Part shown: piece after piece, positions 1 through 7,940 of the stretch
How positions within the stretch are numbered: the first letter of the stretch is position 1
How the letters are laid out: every line of letters begins with the position of its first letter
NCBI RefSeq assembly: GCF_000422985.1
Contig: NZ_AUHC01000005.1
Location: 62,001-126,000 of the forward strand
Length of the DNA: 64,000 bases
Direction: 5' to 3'
Source: Erythrobacter cryptus DSM 12079
GTDB taxonomy: Bacteria; Pseudomonadota; Alphaproteobacteria; Sphingomonadales; Sphingomonadaceae
Notes under the pieces: generated by a model
Database searches by the model: none
What the model was told of the DNA's origin: nothing
Seen by the model: only the letters and a program-made list of their open reading frames with translations
Translations under genes and position numbers: made by a program

Positions 1-1720
1 GTAGCATCGCCTCCATGTCCGCATGGGTGCGGCGCGAGAAGCTGCGCTTGCCGCTCGTCAGCCATTCCCACCAGCCCGGCTCGCCCCGGGCAAAGGGATG
101 GGGTTCAACCGGGAACTGGTTGGCCGCGATCCCGGCATAGGCGGCGGTGAGTTCGAGCAAGGTCATCGCGCTGGTGCCGAGCGCGAGGCTCGGGTCACCC
201 TCGGCCATCGGGGCGCGGATGCCGAGGCGCCGGGCGGTGCGGATCACCTTGTCGCTGCCCACCGCCTGGAGCAGCCGCACCGCAGCGACATTGCTCGATG
301 AGGCAAAGGCATCTTCCAGCGTGATCTTGTCCGAATAGCGCCCCCCGGCATTGCGCGGGCGATAGCTGCCTTCGACAATCTCGGTGTTGGCGATGGTATC
401 GGACGGCTTCCACCCTTCCTCGAGCGCGGTCAGATAGACGAAGGTCTTGAAGGTCGATCCCGGCTGGCGGCGCGCCTGGGTGGCGCGGTTGAAGGGCGAA
501 CGCGCATAGTCGCGCCCACCGACCATCGCCACCACCTCGCCGTTGCGGCGCATGGCCACCAGCGCCACCTGCGCCTTGCCCAGCGGCGCGCGAGCGACAA
601 TCCGGCTTGCCAGCCCCTGAAGCCGGGCATCGAGTGTGGTGGTGATGGTTTGCGTGGCATAGCTTGCCTCGATCCCCTCGCGCGCCAGCGGCAGGGCCCA
701 ATCGGCAAAATAGGTGCCGGTGGGCAGCTTGTCGTCGCGCGTGCGCACGTCAAGCCGGGGATCGGGCAGCGCCGCGGCCTCGGCCGGGGTGAGGTAGCCT
801 TCCTCCACCATCGCCGCGATCACCTGCTCCATGCGCGCCCTGGCCTTGTCATAATGGCGCGTGGGGGCATAGCGCGAGGGCGCCTGCAACAAGCCGGCCA
901 GCATCGCCGCCTGTTCGGGCCTGAGCTTTTCCGGCTGGCGGTAGAAATAGTGCAGGGACGCGGCGCGCAGGCCATATTGGTTGTCGCCGAAATAGGCGTT
1001 GGACAGATACCGCTCGAGGATCTCGTCCTTGGTCAGCCAAGCCTCGAGCCAGAAAGCGATCAGCGCCTCGCGCGCCTTGCGGCTGAGCGATTGTTCGGGC
1101 GTGAGGAAGGTGAACTTGGCGAGCTGCTGGGTGATGGTCGAGCCGCCGCCATAGCCGGTGAGCGCCGCCCGGGCGATACCGCGCGGATCGATGCCCCAAT
1201 GGCTGTAGAAGCGCCGGTCCTCGATCGCGAGGAAAGCCTGCACCACGTGCGGGGGGAGGTCAGCAACCCTGACCGGGGCGGCAACGATCGCCCCCTGCCG
1301 CGCGATCGGGGTGCCATCGCTGGCAAGCAGGGTGATCTGCGGCGGGGCGATGGGTTCAAGGCTCTTGGAAAGCGGCGCGGTGATGGCGAGCCAGGCGATG
1401 AGCAGAGCAAAGAGGCCGAGGGCGGCGATAAGCCCCCGCCCCGCCCACCACAGGCGCGAGCGGCCCTGCCAATAGGCGCGCTGCCACCATCTGCGCCGAC
1501 GCCGCTCCTCGGCGGAAAGCGCTTCATCGATCGCGCCAAGCCGCGCGTCCCAGGCGGCATAATCAGGGGCGCCAGCGGCGCGCGCGCCGGGGCGTTCCTC
1601 GGGCTCGTCATCATCGAGCGCGCGGGTCGATTCGTAGAGCGGGAAGAAGCCGCCGGGCGCATCCTCGCCAGCGCGCGCGCCAGCCGGTGTGCCCTTGCGG
1701 AATCGATCGAGGAAAGCCAT
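1..1720 (-). CDS. Class A penicillin-binding protein (PBP1A-type), C-terminus cut by window edge
   Basis: Bifunctional peptidoglycan glycosyltransferase/transpeptidase anchored in the inner membrane. The start is the ATG at 1718-1720 (product begins MAFLDRFRKG). There is an acidic, Arg-rich cytoplasmic tail of about 90 residues and one membrane segment at about residues 93-115. The glycosyltransferase (GT51) domain shows the catalytic-Glu block EDRRFYSHWG near residue 168 and GGGSTITQQLAKF near 193. The transpeptidase domain shows the nucleophile box PGSTFKTF (SxxK) near residue 421 and SSSNVA (SxN-type) near 470. The KTG box would lie beyond position 1, so about 574 codons are visible of a usual 650-850. 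The gene starts 20 bp from a degenerate copy of the cobS 3' end, suggesting it once sat directly downstream of cobS. The domain call is firm; the exact PBP subtype is not. Confidence 0.93.
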   Translation of the reverse strand, partial: MAFLDRFRKGTPAGARAGEDAPGGFFPLYESTRALDDDEPEERPGARAAGAPDYAAWDARLGAIDEALSAEERRRRRWWQRAYWQGRSRLWWAGRGLIAALGLFALLIAWLAITAPLSKSLEPIAPPQITLLASDGTPIARQGAIVAAPVRVADLPPHVVQAFLAIEDRRFYSHWGIDPRGIARAALTGYGGGSTITQQLAKFTFLTPEQSLSRKAREALIAFWLEAWLTKDEILERYLSNAYFGDNQYGLRAASLHYFYRQPEKLRPEQAAMLAGLLQAPSRYAPTRHYDKARARMEQVIAAMVEEGYLTPAEAAALPDPRLDVRTRDDKLPTGTYFADWALPLAREGIEASYATQTITTTLDARLQGLASRIVARAPLGKAQVALVAMRRNGEVVAMVGGRDYARSPFNRATQARRQPGSTFKTFVYLTALEEGWKPSDTIANTEIVEGSYRPRNAGGRYSDKITLEDAFASSSNVAAVRLLQAVGSDKVIRTARRLGIRAPMAEGDPSLALGTSAMTLLELTAAYAGIAANQFPVEPHPFARGEPGWWEWLTSGKRSFSRRTHADMEAML

Positions 1721-1739
1721 CGCGCCCGCTGTATTACCA

Positions 1740-1836
1740 GCCTAGCACACTCGGCCGCAAGCGCCTTGGTCAGCGCCGCTTGGCTGCCCCTTCCGGCAGG
1801 TCGTCGCCTCAGGGCGCTGGCAATCTTCGGCGACCA
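1740..1836. repeat. Left copy of imperfect direct repeat: decayed cobS 3' end
   Basis: These 97 bp align with 4171-4268. About 57 of the first 63 bases match, and roughly 70% of the remainder with one gap. The right copy is the true cobS tail plus 30 bp after its stop. Read on the minus strand, this copy still encodes LVAE..QR, but a one-base deletion shifts the frame before the counterpart of [10 protein letters not shown]. It therefore looks like a diverged or decaying remnant of cobS. It lies between the penicillin-binding protein start and the 2.4-kb cassette. Confidence 0.8.
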
Positions 1837-2092
1837 GTTGCTTCCCGCCAACGCACAACTTTTGGCGCAGCGACGGGGCATGCCAAACCGATGTCCGATG
1901 CGGCACAAGGCGCCATCGTAACCGCCTTGCGGGTCCGGCTCTCGTCAGAAGAGAGCTGGAACGACTGGGTTGCAGGAATTGCACACATGCCCCTGCTGCT
2001 AGAGTCCTGAGCACCAGCAAAGAAAAAAGCTGGGTCATCGGGTCGCTCATTGATCGGTTCCAAGTTGATTGGGCAAATGGGGGTAAGATCCG
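1837..2092. other. Intergenic stretch, no gene seen
   Basis: Together with the left repeat this is the only gene-free stretch above 300 bp. No convincing reading frame or RNA gene is visible. Its right end (about 2010-2092) is clearly more AT-rich than the surroundings and probably holds the promoter of the broken outer-membrane-like gene at 2093. I could not pick a confident -35/-10 pair. Confidence 0.4.
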
Positions 2093-2938
2093 ATGAAATG
2101 GAAGTTCCGGCACTTTGCCGCTGCGCTGGCGATCACTGCACCGGTGGCCGTCCAGGCCGAAGACGAATCCGCTCGCTTCGAACTCGGGGCATTCGGCGGT
2201 GTCGTGCAGGATGACAGCGAGAAGACGGACGGCAATGATGATGGCACCTTTGGCGGATTGGCCAGCGTGGCCTTTGGCAGCGACTTTTTGGTGCAGGTGG
2301 ACGGGATGCTCGCCGAGCACCGCAGCAACACCGTGGCAGGCGTTGCGCTGCATGCCGGGGCACGGGTCGCGGACGGAGGCTTTGTGGGGGCCTATGCCTC
2401 GGTAAGCGAGAATGATCGCCACCGGGGGCTCACGGTTTATCGGCTTGGCGGTTAGATCGATTTCGACCTTGGCAATTTCAGCCTCGGCAGCATCGCCGGG
2501 TATGAGGATACCGACAGTGGGACCTTCCTGATCCGCACCACCGCAACCGACGATATCTTCGATGTCTATCGCGGTCGGGGCCGGTTCTTTGCCGCTTCGG
2601 ACATCCGATTCCAGCCGTCAAAGATGTTTGGCATTTCGGCTGGACATCGTCTCAACGGCGGGCGCAACGCGGTGGCCGCCGGCGTTGTTGTCGGCCTTGG
2701 CGAGAACTTTGCGCTTTTCGCACAAGGCCGTGCCGGCAAGGGCGACGCCGACGCGCTGTTCATCGGGCTGCGCACCCGCTTTGGCGGTGGCGAAGGCGGC
2801 CAGCCGCTGCTCGACAACATGCTGATGGAAGATCTGTTCACCTTCTCCAGCACGCGGCGCTCGCTTGCCGTGCCCTTGCCGCCGCCGGATGATGATGATG
2901 ATGACGATTGCGGCTCCTACGGCGGATATTGCATTTAG
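2093..2938 (+). pseudogene. Outer-membrane beta-barrel-like protein interrupted by one in-frame TAG
   Basis: The frame opens with ATG at 2093 and a Sec signal peptide (MKWKFRHFAAALAITAPVAVQA). It then gives alternating polar/hydrophobic, Gly-rich strands typical of small outer-membrane barrels. It hits TAG at 2453-2455 (codon 121). The same frame continues without another stop to 2936-2938, in the same style (VVVGLGENFALFAQGRAG, FIGLRTRFGG), and ends in a run of seven Asp and CGSYGGYCI. One CAG-to-TAG change would restore a 281-residue protein. The C-terminus does not end in the usual aromatic residue of a barrel. It sits 15 bp before the glycosyltransferase gene, so the two are probably co-transcribed. 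I do not recognise the family. A sequencing error is the main alternative to true gene decay. Confidence 0.65.
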
Positions 2939-2953
2939 CAATTAGGGCAAGCT

Positions 2954-4150
2954 GTGGACCGGGTCATGCTGGCCTGGGAAGGAGGCGCGGGGCGCGGGCA
3001 CGTGGTTACCCTGGCCCGCGTTGCCCGCGCCCTTTCCGGGCTTGCGCCTTGTGATGCCGCGCTCGGCTGGATGACCCATGCCGGTGAAATCGCGCCGTGG
3101 TGCGAAGGCGTGTTCCCAGGGGTAAGGCTGCCCTATGACCGCGCCGGGCGCGCCGCCCGAAAGGCGCCACCATCGGCCAGCTGGGCGGAATGGCTGCTCG
3201 ATTGCGGTTTCGGCGACGGAGCGAAAATGGCCCGGCGCGTGTCATGGTGGCTCGATACGCTGGGACGCCGCCAGATCGGTTTGCTGATCGGCGATTATGC
3301 CCCCTGCGCTTTGATGGCGGCGCGCATTGCCGGGATCCCGGCGCTGGCAATTGGCACCGGCTATGGGATACCCCCGGCAGGATTGAAAAGTTTTCCGATC
3401 TTCCTGCCGGAATATGCCGCGCGCGAGGCGGACGAGGCCATGCTCACCGCCACGCTCAACGCCGCGCTGGGCCCGCTTGGCCTTCCCGAGCTGGCCCATC
3501 TGCCCGATGTCTATGCCCGCAGCGGCGAGATTGTCCGCTCGTTCGAAATGCTCGATCCCTATCGCGGCATGCGCTCTGCACCCTATCTTCCGCCAGTGGC
3601 CAATTACAGCGGGATTACGGCTGGCACGGGCACGGAGGTGTTCTGCTATTTCTCCACCACGGAACTGGCACAGCCGGGCCTGGTCGAGGCGTTGGAGCGC
3701 TGCGGCCTGCCGCTGCGCGGTTACTTGCCTGGCGCTTGCCCGGAGATCATCAATCGCCTGGCCGCGGCCGGGATGCGGATCGAACCTGCCCCCCTGTCGG
3801 CTGACGAGATCGCCCGCTGCGCGCGGATCGTGTGCAACGCGGGGCAGCACGGGATGCTCAGCTTGGGGCTCGCAGCGGGCTTGGCGCAAGTCTGCCTGCC
3901 ACAGCACCTTGAACAGCTCTATGTCGCCCGCTGCGCCGAGCAAGCCGGAGTGGCGCAGGTGATCTGGCCGCGCAGCGCGCCGGCCGATACGATCTGCGAC
4001 GTCTTGCGCTCCACCTATGATGATAGCGCCATGCAGCTGCGCGCCAGGGGACTCGCCGAGACGCTCTTGCCGCATTTCACCAGGGATGATGAGACGCTGC
4101 TACGCGAGGCGATTGTGCCTTTTCTGTCAAATTCTTGCTGTCACCCCTGA
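2954..4150 (+). CDS. GT-B-like (UGT/MGT-type) glycosyltransferase-related protein
   Basis: A 398-residue cytosolic protein starting at GTG 2954; an ATG at 2966 is an alternative. The N-terminus WEGGAGRGHVVTLARVARAL resembles the G-x-G-H-hxP loop that opens GT-B fold enzymes such as MurG and macrolide/UDP glycosyltransferases. Near residues 295-330 the stretch CNAGQHGMLSLGLAAGL followed by CLPQHLEQ matches the sugar-nucleotide site of GT1 enzymes (H-G-x-x-S/T...G.P....P...DQ), with Asp replaced by Glu before Gln. Donor and acceptor cannot be told. The protein ends in an odd FLSNSCCHP tail just before the right-hand cobS repeat. It is part of the inserted cassette with the broken barrel gene, perhaps as a cell-surface modifying pair (inference). 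Confidence 0.6.
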   Translation: MDRVMLAWEGGAGRGHVVTLARVARALSGLAPCDAALGWMTHAGEIAPWCEGVFPGVRLPYDRAGRAARKAPPSASWAEWLLDCGFGDGAKMARRVSWWLDTLGRRQIGLLIGDYAPCALMAARIAGIPALAIGTGYGIPPAGLKSFPIFLPEYAAREADEAMLTATLNAALGPLGLPELAHLPDVYARSGEIVRSFEMLDPYRGMRSAPYLPPVANYSGITAGTGTEVFCYFSTTELAQPGLVEALERCGLPLRGYLPGACPEIINRLAAAGMRIEPAPLSADEIARCARIVCNAGQHGMLSLGLAAGLAQVCLPQHLEQLYVARCAEQAGVAQVIWPRSAPADTICDVLRSTYDDSAMQLRARGLAETLLPHFTRDDETLLREAIVPFLSNSCCHP

Positions 4151-4170
4151 TGACGGCAATTGCTTGGTCA

Positions 4171-4268
4171 GCCTAGCACACTTGGCCGCAAGCGGCCTCA
4201 TCAGCGCCGCTTGGCCGCCCCTTCCGGCAGGTCTTCACCAAACACGCGCTGATAGTATTCGGCCACCA
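4171..4268. repeat. Right copy of imperfect direct repeat (cobS 3' end and stop)
   Basis: Counterpart of 1740-1836. It covers the last 22 or so codons of cobS, its TGA (at 4201-4203) and 30 bp beyond. The intact frame marks this as the functional copy. Both copies continue past the stop with the same block GCCTAGCACACTYGGCCGCA and then diverge, which places one cassette boundary at about 4170. Confidence 0.8.
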
Positions 4269-5190
4269 GCGTGCGCTCGGCCTCGTCGCACTTGTTGAGG
4301 AAGGAGAGGCGGAAGGCAAAACCCACCGAGCCGAAGATCGCCGCGTTCTGCGCCCAGGTGATCACCGTGCGCGGGCTCATCACCGTCGAAATATCGCCAT
4401 TGATGAAGCCCTGGCGGGTGAGTTCGGCGACCTTGACCATGTCGGCAATCAGCTTGTCATCAGCCTCGGGCGCCTTGGACTTGACGATCTGCTGCTCGGT
4501 TTCGGCCGGCAGATAATTGAGCGCCACCACGATGTTCCAGCGGTCCATCTGCGCCTGGTTGATTGCCTGGGTGCCGTGATAGAGGCCCGAGGTGTCACCC
4601 AGGCCCACGGTGTTGGTGGTGGCAAACAGCCGGAACCACGGGTTGGGGGTGATCACCCGGTTCTGGTCAAGCAGGGTGAGGCGGCCGTCAAACTCCAGCA
4701 CGCGCTGGATCACGAACATCACGTCCGGGCGGCCCGCGTCATATTCGTCGAAAGTCAGCGCCACCGGGTGCTGCAACGCCCAGGGCAGGATGCCTTCCTT
4801 GAACTCGGTGACCTGCAAGCCATCCTTGAGCACGATCGCATCACGGCCGACAAGGTCGATACGGCTGATATGGGCATCGAGGTTGACCCGCACGCTCGGC
4901 CAGTTGAGCCGCGCGGCGACCTGTTCGATATGCGTGGACTTGCCGGTGCCGTGATAGCCCTGCACCATCACCCGGCGGTTGTGGGCAAAGCCCGCAAGGA
5001 TGGCCAGCGTGGTATCGGGATCGAACACATAAGCGCTGTCGATCTCGGGCACGTGCTCGTCCTTCACCGAGAAGGCCGGAACCTGCCAATCGACATCAAT
5101 GCCGAACACGTCACGGACATTGACCGTGGTGTCGGGCTGGGTGGGCATGGCGGCAGCGCCGGTGGCGCTCAGGGAGAGAGGTGCAGTCAT
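4201..5190 (-). CDS. cobS: CobS-type AAA+ ATPase (cobaltochelatase subunit family)
   Basis: A 329-residue MoxR-clade AAA+ ATPase that, in the classical aerobic B12 route, works with CobT and CobN to insert cobalt. Walker A is [10 protein letters not shown] near residues 77-86, Walker B is LTFDEYDAG near 145, and sensor 1 is ATTNTVG. The signature block [11 protein letters not shown] is also present. Length matches the family. No CobT, CobN or other corrin gene is present in the window, although cobT is normally the next gene downstream. Here that place is occupied by the 2.4-kb cassette and the penicillin-binding protein. J-domain and bolA genes, usual cobS neighbours in Alphaproteobacteria, are 2 kb away beyond three plus-strand genes. 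A general MoxR-like remodelling role is possible. Confidence 0.88.
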   Translation of the reverse strand: MTAPLSLSATGAAAMPTQPDTTVNVRDVFGIDVDWQVPAFSVKDEHVPEIDSAYVFDPDTTLAILAGFAHNRRVMVQGYHGTGKSTHIEQVAARLNWPSVRVNLDAHISRIDLVGRDAIVLKDGLQVTEFKEGILPWALQHPVALTFDEYDAGRPDVMFVIQRVLEFDGRLTLLDQNRVITPNPWFRLFATTNTVGLGDTSGLYHGTQAINQAQMDRWNIVVALNYLPAETEQQIVKSKAPEADDKLIADMVKVAELTRQGFINGDISTVMSPRTVITWAQNAAIFGSVGFAFRLSFLNKCDEAERTLVAEYYQRVFGEDLPEGAAKRR

Positions 5191-5306
5191 CGTCGCGCCG
5201 GGTTAGAACGCCGGCCCGCCGCCTGCAAGGGCTGGCTTTGCCCAGCAGGCTGGCAATTTGGCGAGGCGGATGGTCTTGGCGCTGCTGCGCGCCTATAGCC
5301 AGTGCC

Positions 5307-6164
5307 ATGCCCGATCCGGTCGAATCGCTGCGTCTCAGCCTCGTCAAGCGGGTGCGCGGCGTGTTCCATGATGCCAGCGCCGGACAGGCCCCCACCCCGC
5401 CTTCGGACGCGGCGCTGTTCGCCCGCGACACCCCGATCCGCCTGGTTCATGCCGATCTTGTCGGAATGATGACCGGCGGGATCCGCGCCCTGCTGCTGCA
5501 GATGCTCCATCCCCACGCGCTGCAGGGCGTGCTCGACCACTCCAATTTCCGTTCCGACATGCACGGGCGCCTGCGGCGCACCGCGCGTTTCATTGCGGTG
5601 ACCACCTTCGGCCACCGCGACGAAGCCCTGGCCGCAATCGCGCGGGTCAACCGCATCCATGCCCGGGTGAGCGGCACCCTGCCCGATGGCACACCCTATG
5701 AGGCAACCAATCCGCGCACGCTGGCCTGGGTGCATGTCACCGAGGCGCAGAGCTTTCTTGCAGGCTACCTGCGCCATGTGCGGCCCGACATGCCGGGCCA
5801 CGAGCAGGACGAATACTACCGCCAGTTCGCGCTGATTGCGCGGATGCTGGGGGCCGATCCGGTGCCTGAAAGCCGCGCCGAGGCCGAAGCCATCTTCCGC
5901 AGCCTGCGCCGCGATCTGCGCACCTCGCCCGCGGCCCGCGAGGTGGCGCAGCTGGTGCTTTCGCAGCGCCCGCCCGGGACGCCGCGCAGCGTGCAGACCA
6001 TGATCGCTGCCGAGGCGGTGGCGATGCTGCCCGATTGGGCGCGCGCGATGCTCCACCTGCATCGCCCTGTGCTCAGCGCGCTTCCGGCGCGGGCGGCGAC
6101 CTGGGGCATGGGCCGCACCCTGCGCTGGGCCTTTCGCCAGAACGCCGCACCGCGCCCACGCTGA
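5307..6164 (+). CDS. DUF2236 / MpaB-family putative heme oxygenase
   Basis: A 285-residue protein starting at ATG 5307 (MPDPVESLRLSL). It shows the DUF2236 pattern: RLVHADLVGMMTGG followed by LLQMLHPHALQGVLDHS in the first 80 residues, then FGHRDEALAAIARVNRIHARVSG and a long helical C-terminal half. Family members include MpaB-type and latex-clearing-type proteins, where conserved His and Arg residues hold a heme; the actual substrate here is unknown. No signal peptide is seen. The gene is the first of three tightly packed plus-strand genes with the glutathione S-transferase and acetyltransferase, and is divergent from cobS across about 116 bp. Confidence 0.85.
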   Translation: MPDPVESLRLSLVKRVRGVFHDASAGQAPTPPSDAALFARDTPIRLVHADLVGMMTGGIRALLLQMLHPHALQGVLDHSNFRSDMHGRLRRTARFIAVTTFGHRDEALAAIARVNRIHARVSGTLPDGTPYEATNPRTLAWVHVTEAQSFLAGYLRHVRPDMPGHEQDEYYRQFALIARMLGADPVPESRAEAEAIFRSLRRDLRTSPAAREVAQLVLSQRPPGTPRSVQTMIAAEAVAMLPDWARAMLHLHRPVLSALPARAATWGMGRTLRWAFRQNAAPRPR

Positions 6165-6188
6165 TCCACGAACATGGAGACCGTGCCA

Positions 6189-6821
6189 ATGGCCGCCTTC
6201 ACCTTCTACACCGTCGCCATGAGCCGCGGGCAGATTTCCCGCTGGGCGCTGCACGAGGCCGGCGCGGATTATGAGCAGGTGGTGATGGAATGGGCCACGC
6301 GGCCCGAAAGCTTCAGGGCGATCAACCCGATGAACAAGGTGCCCGCGCTCGTCCATCACCTTGATGGTGGCGACCACGTCATCACCGAATGTGCGGCGAT
6401 CAATCACTATCTGGCCGAAACCCACCCCGAAAAGGGCCTGCTGCCCGAACCTCACGAGCGTGCGGCCTATTTCCGCTGGCTGTTCTTTGCCGCCGGGCCG
6501 CTCGAACAGGCGGTGGTGGGCAAGGCGATGGGCTGGCAGGTGCCCGAAGGCAAGCAGGGCATGGCCGGGTTCGGCAGCCTCGAGCTTGCGCTCGCGGCGA
6601 TCGAGGGATGGCTCAAGACCCACGATTTCATCGCCGGAAGCCGCTTCACCATGGCCGACACCTATGTCGGCAGCCAGTTCGTCTGGGGCCTGCGCTTCGG
6701 CTCGATCCCCGAGACGCCCACCTTCAGGGCCTATGTCGATCGGGTCACCCAGCGGCCCGCCTATGCGCAGGCCAACGCCATCGATGCGGCGCTGATCAAG
6801 GCGGCGCAGCAAGACGCATGA
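6189..6821 (+). CDS. Glutathione S-transferase family protein
   Basis: A cytosolic protein of 210 residues. The N-terminal thioredoxin-fold half carries SRGQISRWALHEAGADYE and the cis-Pro/GSH-binding block NPMNKVPALVHH, then ITECAAINHYLAE, where the E-C/S pair contacts the gamma-glutamyl group. The C-terminal helical half contains GSRFTMADTYVGSQ, the usual N-capping/Asp motif. ATG 6189 is preferred over ATG 6174 because GGAG at 6176-6179 gives it a proper ribosome-binding distance. The stop overlaps the next start as ATGA. The substrate is unknown; a detoxifying or conjugating role is typical of the family. Confidence 0.9.
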   Translation: MAAFTFYTVAMSRGQISRWALHEAGADYEQVVMEWATRPESFRAINPMNKVPALVHHLDGGDHVITECAAINHYLAETHPEKGLLPEPHERAAYFRWLFFAAGPLEQAVVGKAMGWQVPEGKQGMAGFGSLELALAAIEGWLKTHDFIAGSRFTMADTYVGSQFVWGLRFGSIPETPTFRAYVDRVTQRPAYAQANAIDAALIKAAQQDA

Positions 6822-7264
6822 AGATCCGCCCCGCTTGCGCTACCGATGTGCCGGCCTGGGCCGCGATGCGCGCGGCGCTGTGGCCTGATGATGATGCCGC
6901 GGCCCACGCCGCGGATATCGCCGAAACCTTCCTCGCCGGCGAGCCCAATCAGGTGGCCTTTGTGGCCGAGCACGAGGATGGCCGCCTCATCGGCTTTGTC
7001 GAGGCAAGCATCCGGCGCGACTATGTCGATGGCTGCGACACCTCGCCCGTGGCCTTTGGCGAAGGGGCCTTCATCCTGCCCGAATGGCGCGGCACCGGGG
7101 TGGGGCGCGCGCTGGTCGAGGCCGTGGCCCAATGGGGCCGCGCGCGCGGCTGCAGCGAACTTGCCTCCAACGCCCTTCTCGACAACAGCGCCAGCCACGC
7201 CTTTCACCGGGCCATTGGCTTCGAGGAGACCGAGCGGGTGGTGTTCTTCCGCCGGATGCTGTGA
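6818..7264 (+). CDS. GNAT N-acetyltransferase resembling aminoglycoside 6'-N-acetyltransferase AAC(6')-I
   Basis: A 148-residue GNAT enzyme overlapping the preceding stop by 4 bp (ATGA). The acetyl-CoA loop is EWRGTGVGRALV near residues 88-99. Several blocks match the chromosomal AAC(6')-I group as I remember it: WAAMRAALWPDD at the N-terminus, GFVEASIRRDYVDG with TSPVAFGEG in the middle, and SNALLDNSASHAFHRAIGF with EETERVVFFRR at the end. Many environmental bacteria carry such genes as intrinsic copies. Whether this one acts on aminoglycosides or another amine cannot be told. No transfer signs such as a repeat, integron site or unusual base composition are seen around it. Confidence 0.82.
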   Translation: MKIRPACATDVPAWAAMRAALWPDDDAAAHAADIAETFLAGEPNQVAFVAEHEDGRLIGFVEASIRRDYVDGCDTSPVAFGEGAFILPEWRGTGVGRALVEAVAQWGRARGCSELASNALLDNSASHAFHRAIGFEETERVVFFRRML

Positions 7265-7268
7265 CGGC

Positions 7269-7862
7269 TCAGGCCAGCGCCGCGCTCTTGCGCAGCAGCT
7301 GATAGGCCTCGACCACAGCGTTGAGCCGCGCCTCGTGGCGGCGATCCCCGCCGTTGCGATCGGGGTGGTAGCGGCGCACCAGCTCGGTGTAGCGGCGCCG
7401 CAGCCGCGCGCGATCCGTATCGGTGCCCAGCCCCATCACGTCGAGCGCGGCGGCCTCCTCGCGCGTGAAGCGGGCCGACGTCGCCGCGCGGGCCTGGCGC
7501 TCGGCGCGCGAGCGAATGCCGCGCGCCCGGGCGCTGATGGCATCGAGCGGATCGGCAAAATCGGCCCAGCGCGGGCCATCGGCAATGCCGGCGGTGGGGC
7601 GAAAGGCGCGGGTCTCGCTCTGCCAGCCGGCGATCGGCGATTGGGCGGCGAGGATTTCCTCAGCGCTCATCCCGGCAAACCAGTCATAGGCGGCGTTGAA
7701 TGCGCGCACATGTTCAAGGCAGAACCAGCGCCATTCGCCCGGCCCGTCAAAGCCGTGCGGGCGCGCGCCGGGAGCGCGGAACTCGCCCGGCTGATCACAG
7801 CCCGGCGCCTCGCAGCAGCGCTGAGCCCCCTCGACGCGGCCATGGAATCGTGGTGAAGGCAT
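7269..7862 (-). CDS. DnaJ-like J-domain protein
   Basis: A 197-residue protein starting at ATG 7862 (MPSPRFHGRVEG). The J-domain is at the C-terminus (about residues 133-195): LDVMGLGTDTDRARLRRRY, then the HPD motif in RRYHPDRNGG, then LNAVVEAYQLLRK. The N-terminal half has two Cys pairs in CCEAPGC and a FCLEHVRAFNAAYDWFAGMS block, typical of the alphaproteobacterial protein found beside cobS and bolA. It should stimulate DnaK ATPase, but its client is unknown. It is divergent from bolA across 78 bp and its stop nearly touches that of the convergent acetyltransferase gene. Confidence 0.88.
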   Translation of the reverse strand: MPSPRFHGRVEGAQRCCEAPGCDQPGEFRAPGARPHGFDGPGEWRWFCLEHVRAFNAAYDWFAGMSAEEILAAQSPIAGWQSETRAFRPTAGIADGPRWADFADPLDAISARARGIRSRAERQARAATSARFTREEAAALDVMGLGTDTDRARLRRRYTELVRRYHPDRNGGDRRHEARLNAVVEAYQLLRKSAALA

Positions 7863-7940
7863 GGCCAAGCATGGCAATCTGCCGCGCCTGTTCCAAGACC
7901 CAATCGCGCGCATCTGCGCAAGCCCCAAGGACCAGACCCG

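Noticed and set aside
2453..2455. Programmed readthrough or pyrrolysine-type recoding at the TAG
   Set aside because: No recoding signal, hairpin or suppressor tRNA is visible in the window; gene decay or a read error is simpler.
1740..4268. Insertion sequence or transposon explaining the cassette
   Set aside because: No transposase, no terminal inverted repeats and no short target-site duplication; the flanking repeats are cobS coding sequence in direct orientation.
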